Shown: positions 6,040-13,843 of the stretch, one piece after another | How positions within the stretch are numbered: the first letter of the stretch is position 1 | How the letters are laid out: each line of letters starts with the position of its first letter | Origin: JAFDZO01 sp041859205 | GTDB taxonomy: Bacteria; Bacteroidota; Ignavibacteria; Tepidaquicellales; Tepidaquicellaceae | Length of the DNA: 23,627 nucleotides | Assembly (NCBI GenBank): GCA_041859205.1 | Contig: JBHEKU010000335.1 | Location: forward strand, 1-23,627 | Direction of reading: 5' to 3' | Made by a program: the position numbers and the translations under genes | The notes under the pieces: model-generated | The model's input: the letters and a program-made list of their open reading frames with translations, nothing else | Databases searched by the model: none | What the model was told of the DNA's origin: nothing

Positions 6040-9033
6040 TTATCTGTTCAACAGTACATCTATCGCCTTCTGCAGTTGCTGGTCCTCTCCTTTAGAAATC
6101 AGCTCATACTTATTGAATACCATATAATCCGGCTCAAGCTGCTGGTTCTCAGTCAATGTACCATTTGATAATCTGTATCCGACTTCCGGAATACCAAACA
6201 CCAACGAAGGATTCTGCAATGTTTCCCACCACACTGATGTTCCCGTTCCGGGTACAGGCATACCGACAGTCTTCCCTATATTAAGCTCCTTATAAGCAAC
6301 AGGAAATAAATGCGCATCAGAATAATTCCCTTCGTTCATTATTACAGCCGAAGGTTTTATCCATCGCATATAAGGAACATGTCCAATTCTCTGTCCTCTG
6401 GGAAGAAATTCAAAATATTTTCTTCCGCTTAAAAATACTGCAAGCTGGTCATGAAGATTTCCGCCGCCATTAAATCTTGTATCAACTATCAAGCCTTCTC
6501 TTCCCTGATATTCACCCATGACTTTATCAAACACTCTTCTAAAGCTGGGGTCATCCATTCCTTTTACATGTACATAACCAAGTCTTCCGTTTGACAAACT
6601 ATCCGTTAATTTCTGCTCAAGTTTTATCCACCTTTGATATAACAATTCCATTTGCTCGCCCCATGAAATCGGCTTTATCGTTTCTTCCCATCTGTCACCG
6701 GTTGACTCGTTATACAAACTCAGCAGAGTATACTTGCCTGTTTTTCTGTTCAGCAGTCTGTCTAATGGATATTCATTTGTAATCTCAACACCGTCAATCT
6801 TCTCAATTACAGTACCGGCTTTTACTCTGGATGAAGCGCTCTGGAAAGGACCTCTTTCAATCACTTCAATTATTTTCATTCCTTTTCCATTGTAGCTTTG
6901 GTCATAAAATACTCCGAGCTCTGCTGTCTGATCTCCGTTATTATTTCGGAAATTATACCGGCATCCTGTGTGCGATGCATTAAGCTCGCCGAGCATTTCT
7001 GAACTCATCTCAGCAAAATCCCTGTCATTATTTATATAAGGTAAAAACTTAGCATACTCTTTTTTATAGAAATCCCACTTCACTCCATGCAGATCTGTCT
7101 TATAAAATTTCTTTACTACCTGCCTCCACATGTGTTCGAAAATATATTGTCTTTCCGCAGCAGCGTTCATATTCATTTCAGCATTAAAGCTAAGCCGTTT
7201 TACTTCACCTGACTCTGTACTTACTCTGGTTGCGCCGCCGTCACTGATTATATAAAGAAATTTTCCTTCTTTATCTATCATCAAACCGCCGCCGCCTGTG
7301 CCAAGCCTTGCAAGAGTTTTAGTTTCGTTTTCTCTCATTTTTCTCACCCATAAATCAAATCCTCCTTCGAACTTTGTAAGATAGTAAACTTTCTCTCCGT
7401 CCGGAGAAACTACTGCATCTGCAATCTCCGATGAATTTGTGGTCAGCCTTACTTTTCTGTCATCAATATTTTCTAAGTTATACTTTATAGGTTCATCTTT
7501 TACTTCTTCTTTTTTATCCTTCTTATCCTTTTCTTCCTTCTCCTTTAGTATCTGATATTCTTCTTTATTTAATTTAAACTTATCAAAATCTTCCTGATTA
7601 AAAAACATTGCATATATATCTGTCTGTTGGCTCCAGTTAGCTGCGCTGCGCAAACCGTTTTCAGTGGAGAAATACATCATCATCTTTCCGCCCATCATAA
7701 ATTTCTGGCTGTAGTTATCGTAACCTGTATGAGTTAACTGTCTTATAGGTTCTTTACCGCTTGCATCTGCCAGTCCTATCTGCGTCTGCCACTGGTTCTC
7801 ATCAAGGAAATGTACTAAAAGCCACTTGCTATCGGGCGACCAGTCGAACCACTGATCTCCGTCTGAGTAAGAATAGTTTTTTTCAGCCGATAAAATATTT
7901 CTTATTTCTTTTGTTTCAAGATTTACAATATTTACCGCAGTTCTTTCTTCAAGGTATGCAACTTCTTTTCCGTCAGGTGAATACTTAGGGAAGAAAGATT
8001 CCTTTCCGTTATTTACTATCGCTTCTTCTTTTAAAATTGTAGAGTTAAAAAAATATCCTTCTTCTTCTCTGCCGATAGTTGTCTGATAAATTCCCCAGAT
8101 ACTGTCTCTCTCAGATGCATAAATTAAACTGCGTCCATCGGGTGAAAAGTATACGCTTCTCTCCTGTCCCGGAGTATTTGTAATTCTCTTTGTTAATCCG
8201 CTTTCAACCGATGCAACAAATACTTCTCCCCTTACAATAAAAGCAAATTCTTTTCCATTGGGCGAAGGCTCCATTTCAGTTGCGCCGTTGTTAAAAGTCA
8301 TCATTGTTTCTGAATTCGATTTTTCCTCAAGCGATACACGCACACTTACTTCGCTCGGCTGGCTGCCGTCTCTCATTGTATAAAGCTTTCCGTCGTATGA
8401 GAAACATAATGTTCCGTCCTTGGATATCGTTAAAAATCTTACAGGATGATTTTCTAAAAATGTTAACTGAGTTGTATTGGAAGGATTTCTGAAATCCATC
8501 TTCCATATATTAAACGAACCGCTTCTTTCACTCAGATAATAAACTGTATTTTCAACGGGGGAAAAAACGGGATTTCTGTCTTCACCTATGTAATCTGTAA
8601 GTTTTGTAAACGAATCATTCGTTTTATCATAGCACCAGACGTCTCTTGCAAATGAAGAGGTGTGATGCTTTCTCCATTTATCTTCGTATCCTTTTCTATC
8701 GTGAAATAAAATTCTATTGCCCGATTTATCCGTAACTGCATCTTCGCATGTTGATGTTAAAATCTGTTTTACAGGTCCGCCATCGATTGAAACACTGTAC
8801 AGCTCGGGCAATGCTCCAGTTGGGAAACTCATCGATGTATTTAAGTCCATTCTTACTCCGCTAAAAATTACATTTTGCCCATCGGGAGTAAATGCCGAAG
8901 GAGATTCTCCGTTAGAATAATATGTCAGGCGTTTCGGTGTTCCCCCATAGGAGGAAATCAAATAGATATCCATGTTACCGCTTCTGTCAGATGCGAAGGC
9001 AATGCTTCTGCCATCGGGGGCCCAGACCGGCAT
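6040..9033 (-). CDS. Tricorn protease homolog (S41 family), main segment after amber codon
   Basis: 997 residues covering nearly all of a tricorn-type protease: WD40/TolB-like propeller blades (repeated SPDGK and APDGRSIAFASDRSG motifs), a Lys/Glu-rich linker, a PDZ domain (GVFYDQSYNGKGMKIIEV onward) and the S41 core. Numbering the whole frame from 9228, S752-H753 (ASHTG), S970-D971 (NYSDAH) and E1032 (LEPDY) line up with tricorn S745/H746, S965/D966 and E1023, so the catalytic set is intact. RFNGGG is also kept. The family trims peptides released by other proteases; here a signal peptide upstream implies export to the periplasm. The ATG at 9033 is probably not the true start: codons D and Y precede it and then an in-frame TAG (9040-9042) interrupts the gene from its signal peptide. 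Confidence 0.85.
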   Translation of the reverse strand: MPVWAPDGRSIAFASDRSGNMDIYLISSYGGTPKRLTYYSNGESPSAFTPDGQNVIFSGVRMDLNTSMSFPTGALPELYSVSIDGGPVKQILTSTCEDAVTDKSGNRILFHDRKGYEDKWRKHHTSSFARDVWCYDKTNDSFTKLTDYIGEDRNPVFSPVENTVYYLSERSGSFNIWKMDFRNPSNTTQLTFLENHPVRFLTISKDGTLCFSYDGKLYTMRDGSQPSEVSVRVSLEEKSNSETMMTFNNGATEMEPSPNGKEFAFIVRGEVFVASVESGLTKRITNTPGQERSVYFSPDGRSLIYASERDSIWGIYQTTIGREEEGYFFNSTILKEEAIVNNGKESFFPKYSPDGKEVAYLEERTAVNIVNLETKEIRNILSAEKNYSYSDGDQWFDWSPDSKWLLVHFLDENQWQTQIGLADASGKEPIRQLTHTGYDNYSQKFMMGGKMMMYFSTENGLRSAANWSQQTDIYAMFFNQEDFDKFKLNKEEYQILKEKEEKDKKDKKEEVKDEPIKYNLENIDDRKVRLTTNSSEIADAVVSPDGEKVYYLTKFEGGFDLWVRKMRENETKTLARLGTGGGGLMIDKEGKFLYIISDGGATRVSTESGEVKRLSFNAEMNMNAAAERQYIFEHMWRQVVKKFYKTDLHGVKWDFYKKEYAKFLPYINNDRDFAEMSSEMLGELNASHTGCRYNFRNNNGDQTAELGVFYDQSYNGKGMKIIEVIERGPFQSASSRVKAGTVIEKIDGVEITNEYPLDRLLNRKTGKYTLLSLYNESTGDRWEETIKPISWGEQMELLYQRWIKLEQKLTDSLSNGRLGYVHVKGMDDPSFRRVFDKVMGEYQGREGLIVDTRFNGGGNLHDQLAVFLSGRKYFEFLPRGQRIGHVPYMRWIKPSAVIMNEGNYSDAHLFPVAYKELNIGKTVGMPVPGTGTSVWWETLQNPSLVFGIPEVGYRLSNGTLTENQQLEPDYMVFNKYELISKGEDQQLQKAIDVLLNR

Positions 9034-9039
9034 GTAATC

Positions 9040-9228
9040 CTAAGCTTCGTGTATTGTCAGTGGAGAAGCGCTGCCTCCTGAAACAGGCACTGTATAAATA
9101 TCGCCTTTGTATTCAAGTGCAATTGTTTGTCCGTCGGGTGATATTGCAGGATAACGCATCCATAATACTGATTGGGCAAAGGAATAAGAACAGCATATTA
9201 AAAATAAAACTGTAAAAAGCTTCTTCAT
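9040..9228 (-). CDS. Tricorn protease homolog, N-terminal fragment (signal peptide) ending at amber codon
   Basis: 62 residues in the same frame as the 6040-9033 segment. They contain a Sec signal peptide (KK, hydrophobic LFTVLFLICC, likely cleavage after SYSFA near residue 18) and the first propeller strand WMRYPAISPDGQTIALEYKG. Translation ends IHEA then TAG, and the frame continues D-Y-M-P-V-W without any shift. In relatives the interrupted position is commonly tyrosine (HEAYDYMPVW-like), one base away from TAG. A nonsense mutation, a sequencing error or stop-codon readthrough would all look like this. The full frame 6040-9228 is 1062 codons, the normal tricorn length. Confidence 0.8.
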   Translation of the reverse strand: MKKLFTVLFLICCSYSFAQSVLWMRYPAISPDGQTIALEYKGDIYTVPVSGGSASPLTIHEA

Positions 9229-9449
9229 TTAAGTGGTTGAGTTTGAGAGAAAATGATAAGTTTTATTACGAAAAAAAATGGATTTTGTTGGGGGTGATTT
9301 GCCCGCTCTTACAGGAACTCAGATTGTAATGATATATATGATGACACAGATTTAAGCACAAATTAAAATTACTAACTAATGATTTTCTAAAATATCAGTG
9401 ACATCATAAAAATCATATACATCTGTGTTCTAATATCATAAATATTAGA
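9229..9449. other. Intergenic spacer with ACACAGAT inverted repeat
   Basis: No coding frame is seen. ACACAGAT at 9344-9351 has an inverse complement ATCTGTGT at 9421-9428, and the words around both (ATATATGATGACACAG, CATATACATCTGTG) are loosely similar. Repeats built on this word are common as dispersed AT-rich intergenic sequence; no function is evident. The promoter of the tricorn gene and the 3' end of engB must lie here. Confidence 0.4.
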
Positions 9450-10064
9450 TTAAGAAAGGTTAGAGTCCAAAAATCTCAATATCTCAGGCTTGCCTTTTTT
9501 ATTTAGTGATGATGTTTCAATCATGATAGGAAGCTCATCCCAGTACTTGCCAAGCTCTTCTTTGAATGCAACAATATTTTTATTTATCTTCGATTCGCTT
9601 TCTTTATCCGTCTTCGTAAACGTAAGCACAATCGGTATTCCGTTCTCACCGCATTTATTAATGAATTCGATATCGATTTTCTGCGGAGGAATTCTTGAGT
9701 CAATCAGTATAAATAAATATCTCAGGTTCTCGCGCTTTGTTGCATATTCCCAAAGGGCTTTCTCCCATGCCTCGCGCATTTTTATTGAGCGGGATGCATA
9801 GCCGTAGCCCGGCAGGTCAACAAGGAAGTAGCTCTTGCTGTTTTTATCTTTGTTGTCTTTATTGATGATGAAGTGATTTATCGTAACTGTCTTTCCCTGC
9901 TTAGCCGATGTCTTTGCAAGTCCGTTTTTATTCGTTATCATGTTAATGAGCGATGACTTCCCCACGTTCGAGCGGCCGATGAAGGCAAACTCTGGGATAG
10001 TAGGCTCGGGGCATTGCGCCATCCGCACTGCGCTTTTAACGTACTCTGCTGAAAGGATTTTCAT
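9450..10064 (-). CDS. engB: Ribosome biogenesis GTPase EngB (YsxC/YihA)
   Basis: A 204-residue small GTPase of the TrmE-Era-EngA-EngB superfamily, which assists large-subunit ribosome assembly. All nucleotide motifs are visible: G1 GRSNVGKSS (30-38), the G2 region KQGKT (55-59), G3 DLPGYGYA (83-90), G4 TKTD (150-153) and G5 TSS (184-186). The opening SAEYVKSAVRMAQCPEPTIPEFAFIGRSN is characteristic of EngB. Length matches the usual 195-210. It starts only 22 bases after the vapC stop on the same strand, so it may be read from the vapBC promoter, which would tie an essential gene to a toxin-antitoxin unit. Confidence 0.95.
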   Translation of the reverse strand: MKILSAEYVKSAVRMAQCPEPTIPEFAFIGRSNVGKSSLINMITNKNGLAKTSAKQGKTVTINHFIINKDNKDKNSKSYFLVDLPGYGYASRSIKMREAWEKALWEYATKRENLRYLFILIDSRIPPQKIDIEFINKCGENGIPIVLTFTKTDKESESKINKNIVAFKEELGKYWDELPIMIETSSLNKKGKPEILRFLDSNLS

Positions 10065-10086
10065 ATTTAAATTAAAGTAAGGAAGG

Positions 10087-10485
10087 TTAAACCCAATTTT
10101 CCAATTTCAAATTTTGTACTCTCTGAAACTCTCTTGTATTGTTTGAAACCAGAATTAAATCTTTAGAAATAGCTTGGGAGGCAATTAGTAAATCCATAGG
10201 ACCAATTGGAGTGCCAGCCTTCTGAAGTTCAGTTCTGATTTTAGCATAAGTAACAGAATCTGAAGAATCAAAATTTAAAATTCCAAAAGGAAGTAAAAAA
10301 TTATTAAGTGATGTGAGATTTTCTTCTTTCTTACTGCTTTTTTCAACGCCAAAAAATAATTCAGCTACAGTAATCGAAGAAATCACCATTTCAGAGATTT
10401 CAATTTCCAAAAGTTTATTGAGAATAGTTTTGCTCTTTTTATTTATTACATAAATGCAAGTATTTGTATCAAGTAAATACTTCAT
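10087..10485 (-). CDS. vapC: VapC-type PIN-domain toxin ribonuclease
   Basis: A 132-residue PIN-domain protein. YLLDTNTCIYVINKK at the N-terminus gives the first acidic residue D6; AELFFGVEKS gives E42; GPMDLLIASQAI gives D98; and SNNTREF (about 114-120) supplies the fourth site. These are the metal-binding residues of VapC endoribonucleases, which cut tRNA or rRNA when free of antitoxin. Its ATG overlaps the vapB stop as ATGA, a translational coupling typical of type II toxin-antitoxin pairs. All catalytic positions are intact, so the toxin should be active. Confidence 0.92.
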   Translation of the reverse strand: MKYLLDTNTCIYVINKKSKTILNKLLEIEISEMVISSITVAELFFGVEKSSKKEENLTSLNNFLLPFGILNFDSSDSVTYAKIRTELQKAGTPIGPMDLLIASQAISKDLILVSNNTREFQRVQNLKLENWV

Positions 10486-10712
10486 TCAAAAGCTTCCCTT
10501 TCCTGATGCTCAGGCTGTTCTCTATCATTCATAAAATCATCACTGAAATTATTTAAATTCTCAAACCAATCTTTAGTAAGTTTATGTTTCGGAAGTATTA
10601 CTAATGACTCTCCTACTTTTTTAATATAAACTTCCTTTTCCTTAAGTTCATATTTCGCGGGTATATTAATAAATTGTCTGTCACCTGAACGTTCTACTTT
10701 TATTGTATCCAT
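10482..10712 (-). CDS. vapB: VapB-type antitoxin (AbrB/MazE-like DNA-binding domain)
   Basis: A 76-residue protein whose first half, MDTIKVERSGDRQFINIPAKY then VYIKKVGESLVILPK, fits the swapped-hairpin AbrB/SpoVT fold of VapB antitoxins. The acidic C-terminal half (WFENLNNFSDDFMNDREQPEHQ) is the usual toxin-binding tail. It would neutralise VapC and repress its own promoter. The gene overlaps vapC by 4 bases. Unlike most genes here it has a textbook ribosome binding site, which may reflect acquisition from another lineage. Confidence 0.9.
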   Translation of the reverse strand: MDTIKVERSGDRQFINIPAKYELKEKEVYIKKVGESLVILPKHKLTKDWFENLNNFSDDFMNDREQPEHQEREAFE

Positions 10713-10716
10713 GTTT

Positions 10717-10724
10717 ACCTCCTT
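10717..10724 (-). promoter_or_regulatory. Strong Shine-Dalgarno site of vapB
   Basis: Read on the minus strand, AAGGAGGT ends 4 bases before the vapB ATG. This is a near-perfect match to the anti-Shine-Dalgarno sequence and stands out in a window where the starts of livK, livH, lpxA and glnA have none. Confidence 0.75.
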
Positions 10725-10819
10725 TTATTATAAATTATACTCTGAAAGATTAAAAAAATATCCAAAAGTTCTGCGAATTACTTTATTCTGAAATTTTGAT
10801 AAGAGAATATTGATTTTTC

Positions 10820-12415
10820 CTACTTCACCAGCACCATCTTCTTCGTCTCTGTAAATCCTGCTGTCTGAAGCTTATAGAAATATGTACCGCTTGCGAGATA
10901 AAGACCGTTGTAATTGTATCTGTATGAACCGGGTTTCATGTTTTCATTTATTAATGTATTCATTTCCCTTCCTGTAACATCAAATATCTTTAAAGTTACA
11001 AAAGTATTTTCAGGTAAAGTAAATTCTATAGTTGTATTCGGATTAAATGGATTCGGATAATTTTGCGCAAGTGAATACTTTGTTGGCAGCTGTGTTGATA
11101 CAGGATTTACTTCGGTAGTTTGTCCGTATTTTATTAATATTATATCTGCCTGAGTTCCTTCCCCCTCGCTAAATCCTGCTACGTAAACATTCCCTGTAGA
11201 ATCTATCGCTATAGAATTTGTGCAGTTAGTGCCGGGCACAGAACCGTGATAAGGCTGCTTCCACTGCTGAACTCCGTAAGTGTTGTACTTAATAGTTACA
11301 CAGTTCATGCTTTCAAGTCCTGAACTCCATCCAGTAATATAAACATTGGACTCTTTATCAACTCCGATTCCATAAACTTCGTCACGGCCATTTGCTTCTC
11401 CGTTATAAATTGAACACCATTGCTGCTCGCCGTTTGAATTATATTTTATCGTTGCATAATCAGAGCTGCTTTCTCCTGTAATGTAGATGTTTTGCTCGCC
11501 ATCAATAGCAATTCCTCTTATTGTTTTGCTCCAACTTGAAGTACCTTGATACACTGCAACCCATTGCCGCTCTCCTGCTGAATTATATTTTATTGTTACA
11601 AAGTCACAATTATTAAGACCTGAAGTAGTGTTCTCACCTGTTGTATAAATGTTACCGGAAGCATCAGTCTTAACGAATACTCCTCTATAAGTACCACCTG
11701 AAGGATAATGATATCTATTCTCCCATAGAATATTTCCGGATGTATCAAATTTCCAGATAGCAAAACTAGAATTACCGAAACCTTCTTCACCTGTTACAAT
11801 AATATTTCCAGATAAATCTGATGTTATTTCCTTCACCTGTGTAACCTCAGCACTTACAGGATAACTATCCCACTGCTGAACACCCGAAGAATTATATTTT
11901 ACCAGTACAAACTGAGTAAAACCATGAAGAGCAAAACCATTAGCTGAAACAAAAACATTTCCACCGGCATCAACTGCAATAGAAGAAGGAAACATATTCC
12001 CAAATCTTGCCAGCCAAAGCATTTCACCGGAAGGACTGTATTTAACCGTAATCATGTTTGCACCTAAATCGGTACCCGGGCTGTTGTGACTCACACCTGT
12101 TAAATATACATTCGCATCGTTGTCTATCGTCATTGCATATGCATCATCTGTTAAATGATTCGGTCCGTCGTACGTTCTTGACCATAGAAGAGTCCCTGCA
12201 GAATTATATTTCAGCACACAAAAATCTATATTGCCGCCGGTGCTATTTGTGTAGCCTGAAATATAGATATTGCCAAACCGGTCAACTTTTGTTTTATTGA
12301 CAGCATCAGTCATATTACCTGTACCGTTGTATCTTGCGACCCATTGTTCTGAACTTTGAGAGTATGAATAAATTGAGGAAAGGGAAAATAAAATTGTAAC
12401 GAGCAGGGTTTTCAT
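10820..12415 (-). CDS. Secreted SBBP-repeat protein with T9SS type A sorting domain
   Basis: 531 residues. A Sec signal peptide (about 1-20, ending SYSQS) is followed by eight repeats of roughly 45-55 residues, each with the pattern D-x-x-G-N-(I/V)-Y-x-(S/T)-G and then (I/L)KYNSxGxxxW; this is the seven-bladed beta-propeller-related SBBP repeat. The last 85 residues hold a type IX secretion sorting domain: AQNYPNPFNPNTTIEF, then FDVTGREM and a terminal ASGTYFYKLQ and KKMVLVK. The protein should cross the outer membrane by T9SS and be released or anchored at the surface. It is a cargo protein, not an enzyme by any visible motif. It stands alone, with no T9SS machinery in the window. Confidence 0.9.
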   Translation of the reverse strand: MKTLLVTILFSLSSIYSYSQSSEQWVARYNGTGNMTDAVNKTKVDRFGNIYISGYTNSTGGNIDFCVLKYNSAGTLLWSRTYDGPNHLTDDAYAMTIDNDANVYLTGVSHNSPGTDLGANMITVKYSPSGEMLWLARFGNMFPSSIAVDAGGNVFVSANGFALHGFTQFVLVKYNSSGVQQWDSYPVSAEVTQVKEITSDLSGNIIVTGEEGFGNSSFAIWKFDTSGNILWENRYHYPSGGTYRGVFVKTDASGNIYTTGENTTSGLNNCDFVTIKYNSAGERQWVAVYQGTSSWSKTIRGIAIDGEQNIYITGESSSDYATIKYNSNGEQQWCSIYNGEANGRDEVYGIGVDKESNVYITGWSSGLESMNCVTIKYNTYGVQQWKQPYHGSVPGTNCTNSIAIDSTGNVYVAGFSEGEGTQADIILIKYGQTTEVNPVSTQLPTKYSLAQNYPNPFNPNTTIEFTLPENTFVTLKIFDVTGREMNTLINENMKPGSYRYNYNGLYLASGTYFYKLQTAGFTETKKMVLVK

Positions 12416-12583
12416 TTGAGACCTCGTTTTTGATGTTTCTCTGTTAACTCTTTTTTAACAAAAAAGTTTCTTATTATAAATATATGAATAAGTACTGATA
12501 ATATCAATATTGTATATGCCGAAAACTAATTCATAACAGACAACTTTTTTCAAAACTCAGTCAAGGTACAAAAAAATAAATCT

Positions 12584-12603
12584 CCCTATTAGTAGTAATA
12601 GGG
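12584..12603. repeat. Short hairpin
   Basis: CCCTATT (12584-12590) pairs perfectly with AATAGGG (12597-12603) around the loop AGTAGT. No T-run follows on the plus strand, so it is not a standard terminator there. On the minus strand it lies just past the stop of the small ORF at 12609-12767 and is followed by a run of T (12571-12577 read in reverse), so it could terminate that message. Confidence 0.45.
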
Positions 12604-12608
12604 ATGAC

Positions 12609-12767
12609 TCACTTCCGTTTTAATTTTAATTGATATAAATTATCTGCGGCAAATTGCGTCATTAAAAATAAGGAGGAGGCTACACTAAATCCGGCAATTA
12701 TAAAATGTGACAATAATGTTACAATGCTCAGCATTGACAGGTTTAAATCTTGAAAAACTGTATACAT
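12609..12767 (-). CDS. Possible small single-span membrane protein, 52 residues
   Basis: A frame from ATG at 12767 to TGA at 12609. The protein begins MYTVFQDLNLSMLS, continues with a hydrophobic span of about 25 residues centred on HFIIAGFSVASSLFLM, and ends in a basic tail QLKLKRK. One hydrophobic helix followed by a positive tail is the layout of many bacterial small membrane proteins. No ribosome binding site precedes it, which is normal here, and no homology is recognised. A short hairpin lies directly after the stop. The frame is short enough to arise by chance, so this is a candidate only. Confidence 0.3.
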   Translation of the reverse strand: MYTVFQDLNLSMLSIVTLLSHFIIAGFSVASSLFLMTQFAADNLYQLKLKRK

Positions 12768-12845
12768 GATTTTCTTATTTTGCAGAAATCCATCAAAAAC
12801 CCGTCAAGAATCAATTATCAATTAATAATTAACAATGAACAGAAT

Positions 12846-13070
12846 AAAATCCGACCAAAATCCGACTTTTTTCAAATAGTGAAATCGCGATTAGTGAAAT
12901 AGTAGAATTTTGTGTTCTTTTGAGTTTTTGAGATTTTGTGGCGAAACAAAACCCGACCAAAATCCGACTTTTTCAAATAGTGAAATTGCGATTAGTGAAA
13001 TAGTGGAATTTTGTGTTGTTTTGAGTTTTAGAGATTTTGTGGCGAAACAAAACCCGACCAAAATCCGACC
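12846..13070. repeat. 102-bp tandem duplication with AAAATCCGACC borders
   Basis: Unit 1 (12857-12958, 102 bp) and unit 2 (12959-13059, 101 bp) differ by four substitutions and one T deletion. Both begin AAAATCCGAC and end ACAAAACCCGACC. A further AAAATCCGACC precedes unit 1 (12846-12856) and follows unit 2 (13060-13070), so the array is bracketed by the same 11-base word. Each unit contains AGTGAAAT twice and a TTTTGT/ACAAAA pair. Two long adjacent units without spacers exclude a CRISPR array. The duplication is probably recent or kept homogeneous. Confidence 0.85.
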
Positions 13071-13221
13071 AAAATCATTTAAGATTTTAGATGTCAGAAT
13101 TTAGAATTATAAAACCCGACTATTTCCCGACTTTTTTATATCTTAAATCTCAATTCTTATATCTTAAATATGGAAGCTAACTTTAAAGTATTTTCCTCGT
13201 TCATACGTCTATAATAGTATA

Positions 13222-13833
13222 ATGGAAGAAGAAACTCCGCGGAAAATGGAAGAAGCAGTTTTACATAGCGATGTTATGCATATTCAGAATGCTGAGATTG
13301 GCGAGACGGTGAAATCCGAACGGGCAAAGCTGCTTTCATTTATAAAAAGCAAGGTACCTGCCGGAGAAGAGGCCGAGGACATTCTGCAGGATGTTTTCTT
13401 CGAGCTGATTGAAAGCAGGCGACTTATGAAGCCGATTGAAAAACTGGCTTCATGGCTCTATACTGTAGCGCGCAATAAAATAAATGACCTGTACCGCAAA
13501 AAGAAAACGCTCTCGCTTGAAGATGAGTTTTCAATGAGCGGCTCTGATAATGAAGTGCTTATGCTTGCCGACGTTTTGCCTGCAATGCAAAATTCAATCG
13601 AAGATGAAATGCTTCAGTCAGCAATGATTGACCTGATGGCCGAGGCACTTGACGAGCTGCCGGAAAACCAGAGCAGGGCTTTTATTATGCATGAGCTTGA
13701 AGGCAAAAGCCTGAATGAAATTGCCGAAGAAACGGGAGTTCCATTGAAGACGGTGATTTCAAGGAAACGTTATGCAGTGCTTTATCTGAGGGAGAGACTT
13801 CAGACATTATACAACGAATTATTTAAAAGTTAA
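13222..13833 (+). CDS. ECF-type RNA polymerase sigma factor
   Basis: A 203-residue sigma-70 family protein of the extracytoplasmic-function type. Region 2 spans AEDILQDVFFELIESRRLM through LASWLYTVARNKINDLYRKKK (about 51-95). Region 4 is LDELPENQSRAFIMHELEGKSLNEIAEETGVPLKTVISRKRYA broken over about 142-185, with the helix-turn-helix NEIAEETGVPLKTVISR. There is no region 1 or 3. It would redirect RNA polymerase in response to an envelope or metabolic cue. No classical zinc anti-sigma gene follows; instead a small membrane protein starts 10 bases later and may take that part. A TATAAT ends 6 bases before the ATG, so a leaderless message is possible. Confidence 0.92.
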   Translation: MEEETPRKMEEAVLHSDVMHIQNAEIGETVKSERAKLLSFIKSKVPAGEEAEDILQDVFFELIESRRLMKPIEKLASWLYTVARNKINDLYRKKKTLSLEDEFSMSGSDNEVLMLADVLPAMQNSIEDEMLQSAMIDLMAEALDELPENQSRAFIMHELEGKSLNEIAEETGVPLKTVISRKRYAVLYLRERLQTLYNELFKS

Positions 13834-13843
13834 CAATATCTTT

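Larger units (their letters stand above)
12416..13221. other. Long, mostly noncoding region with repeats
   Basis: About 800 bases between divergent genes. Contents in order: a CTTTTTT/AAAAAAG palindrome (12450-12466); a CCCTATT/AATAGGG hairpin (12584-12603); a possible 52-codon minus-strand ORF (12609-12767); a 102-bp tandem duplication inside 12846-13070; ATTTAAGAT repeats (13077, 13140, 13161); and a TATAAT at 13210-13215 just before the sigma factor ATG. Frames crossing the duplication are repeat artefacts. Confidence 0.6.

Noticed and set aside
8922..9215. Plus-strand ORF of 97 codons opposite the start of the tricorn gene
   Set aside because: It is antisense to clear protease coding sequence, with Cys/Arg-rich composition typical of shadow frames.
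11596..11790. Minus-strand 64-codon ORF with hydrophobic start
   Set aside because: It lies wholly inside the T9SS cargo gene in another frame on the same strand, and its sequence is a shadow of the repeats.
12846..13070. Possible CRISPR array
   Set aside because: Only two units of about 102 bp, directly adjacent without unique spacers, and no cas genes nearby.
12910..13104. A 64-codon plus-strand ORF across the 102-bp tandem repeat
   Set aside because: Its peptide is simply the translated repeat (two similar halves), with no ribosome site and no protein-like composition.
13179..13211. ECF-type autoregulated promoter (AACTTT with CGTCTA) before the sigma gene
   Set aside because: The spacing of 21 bases is too long for an ECF promoter, so the match is probably chance.
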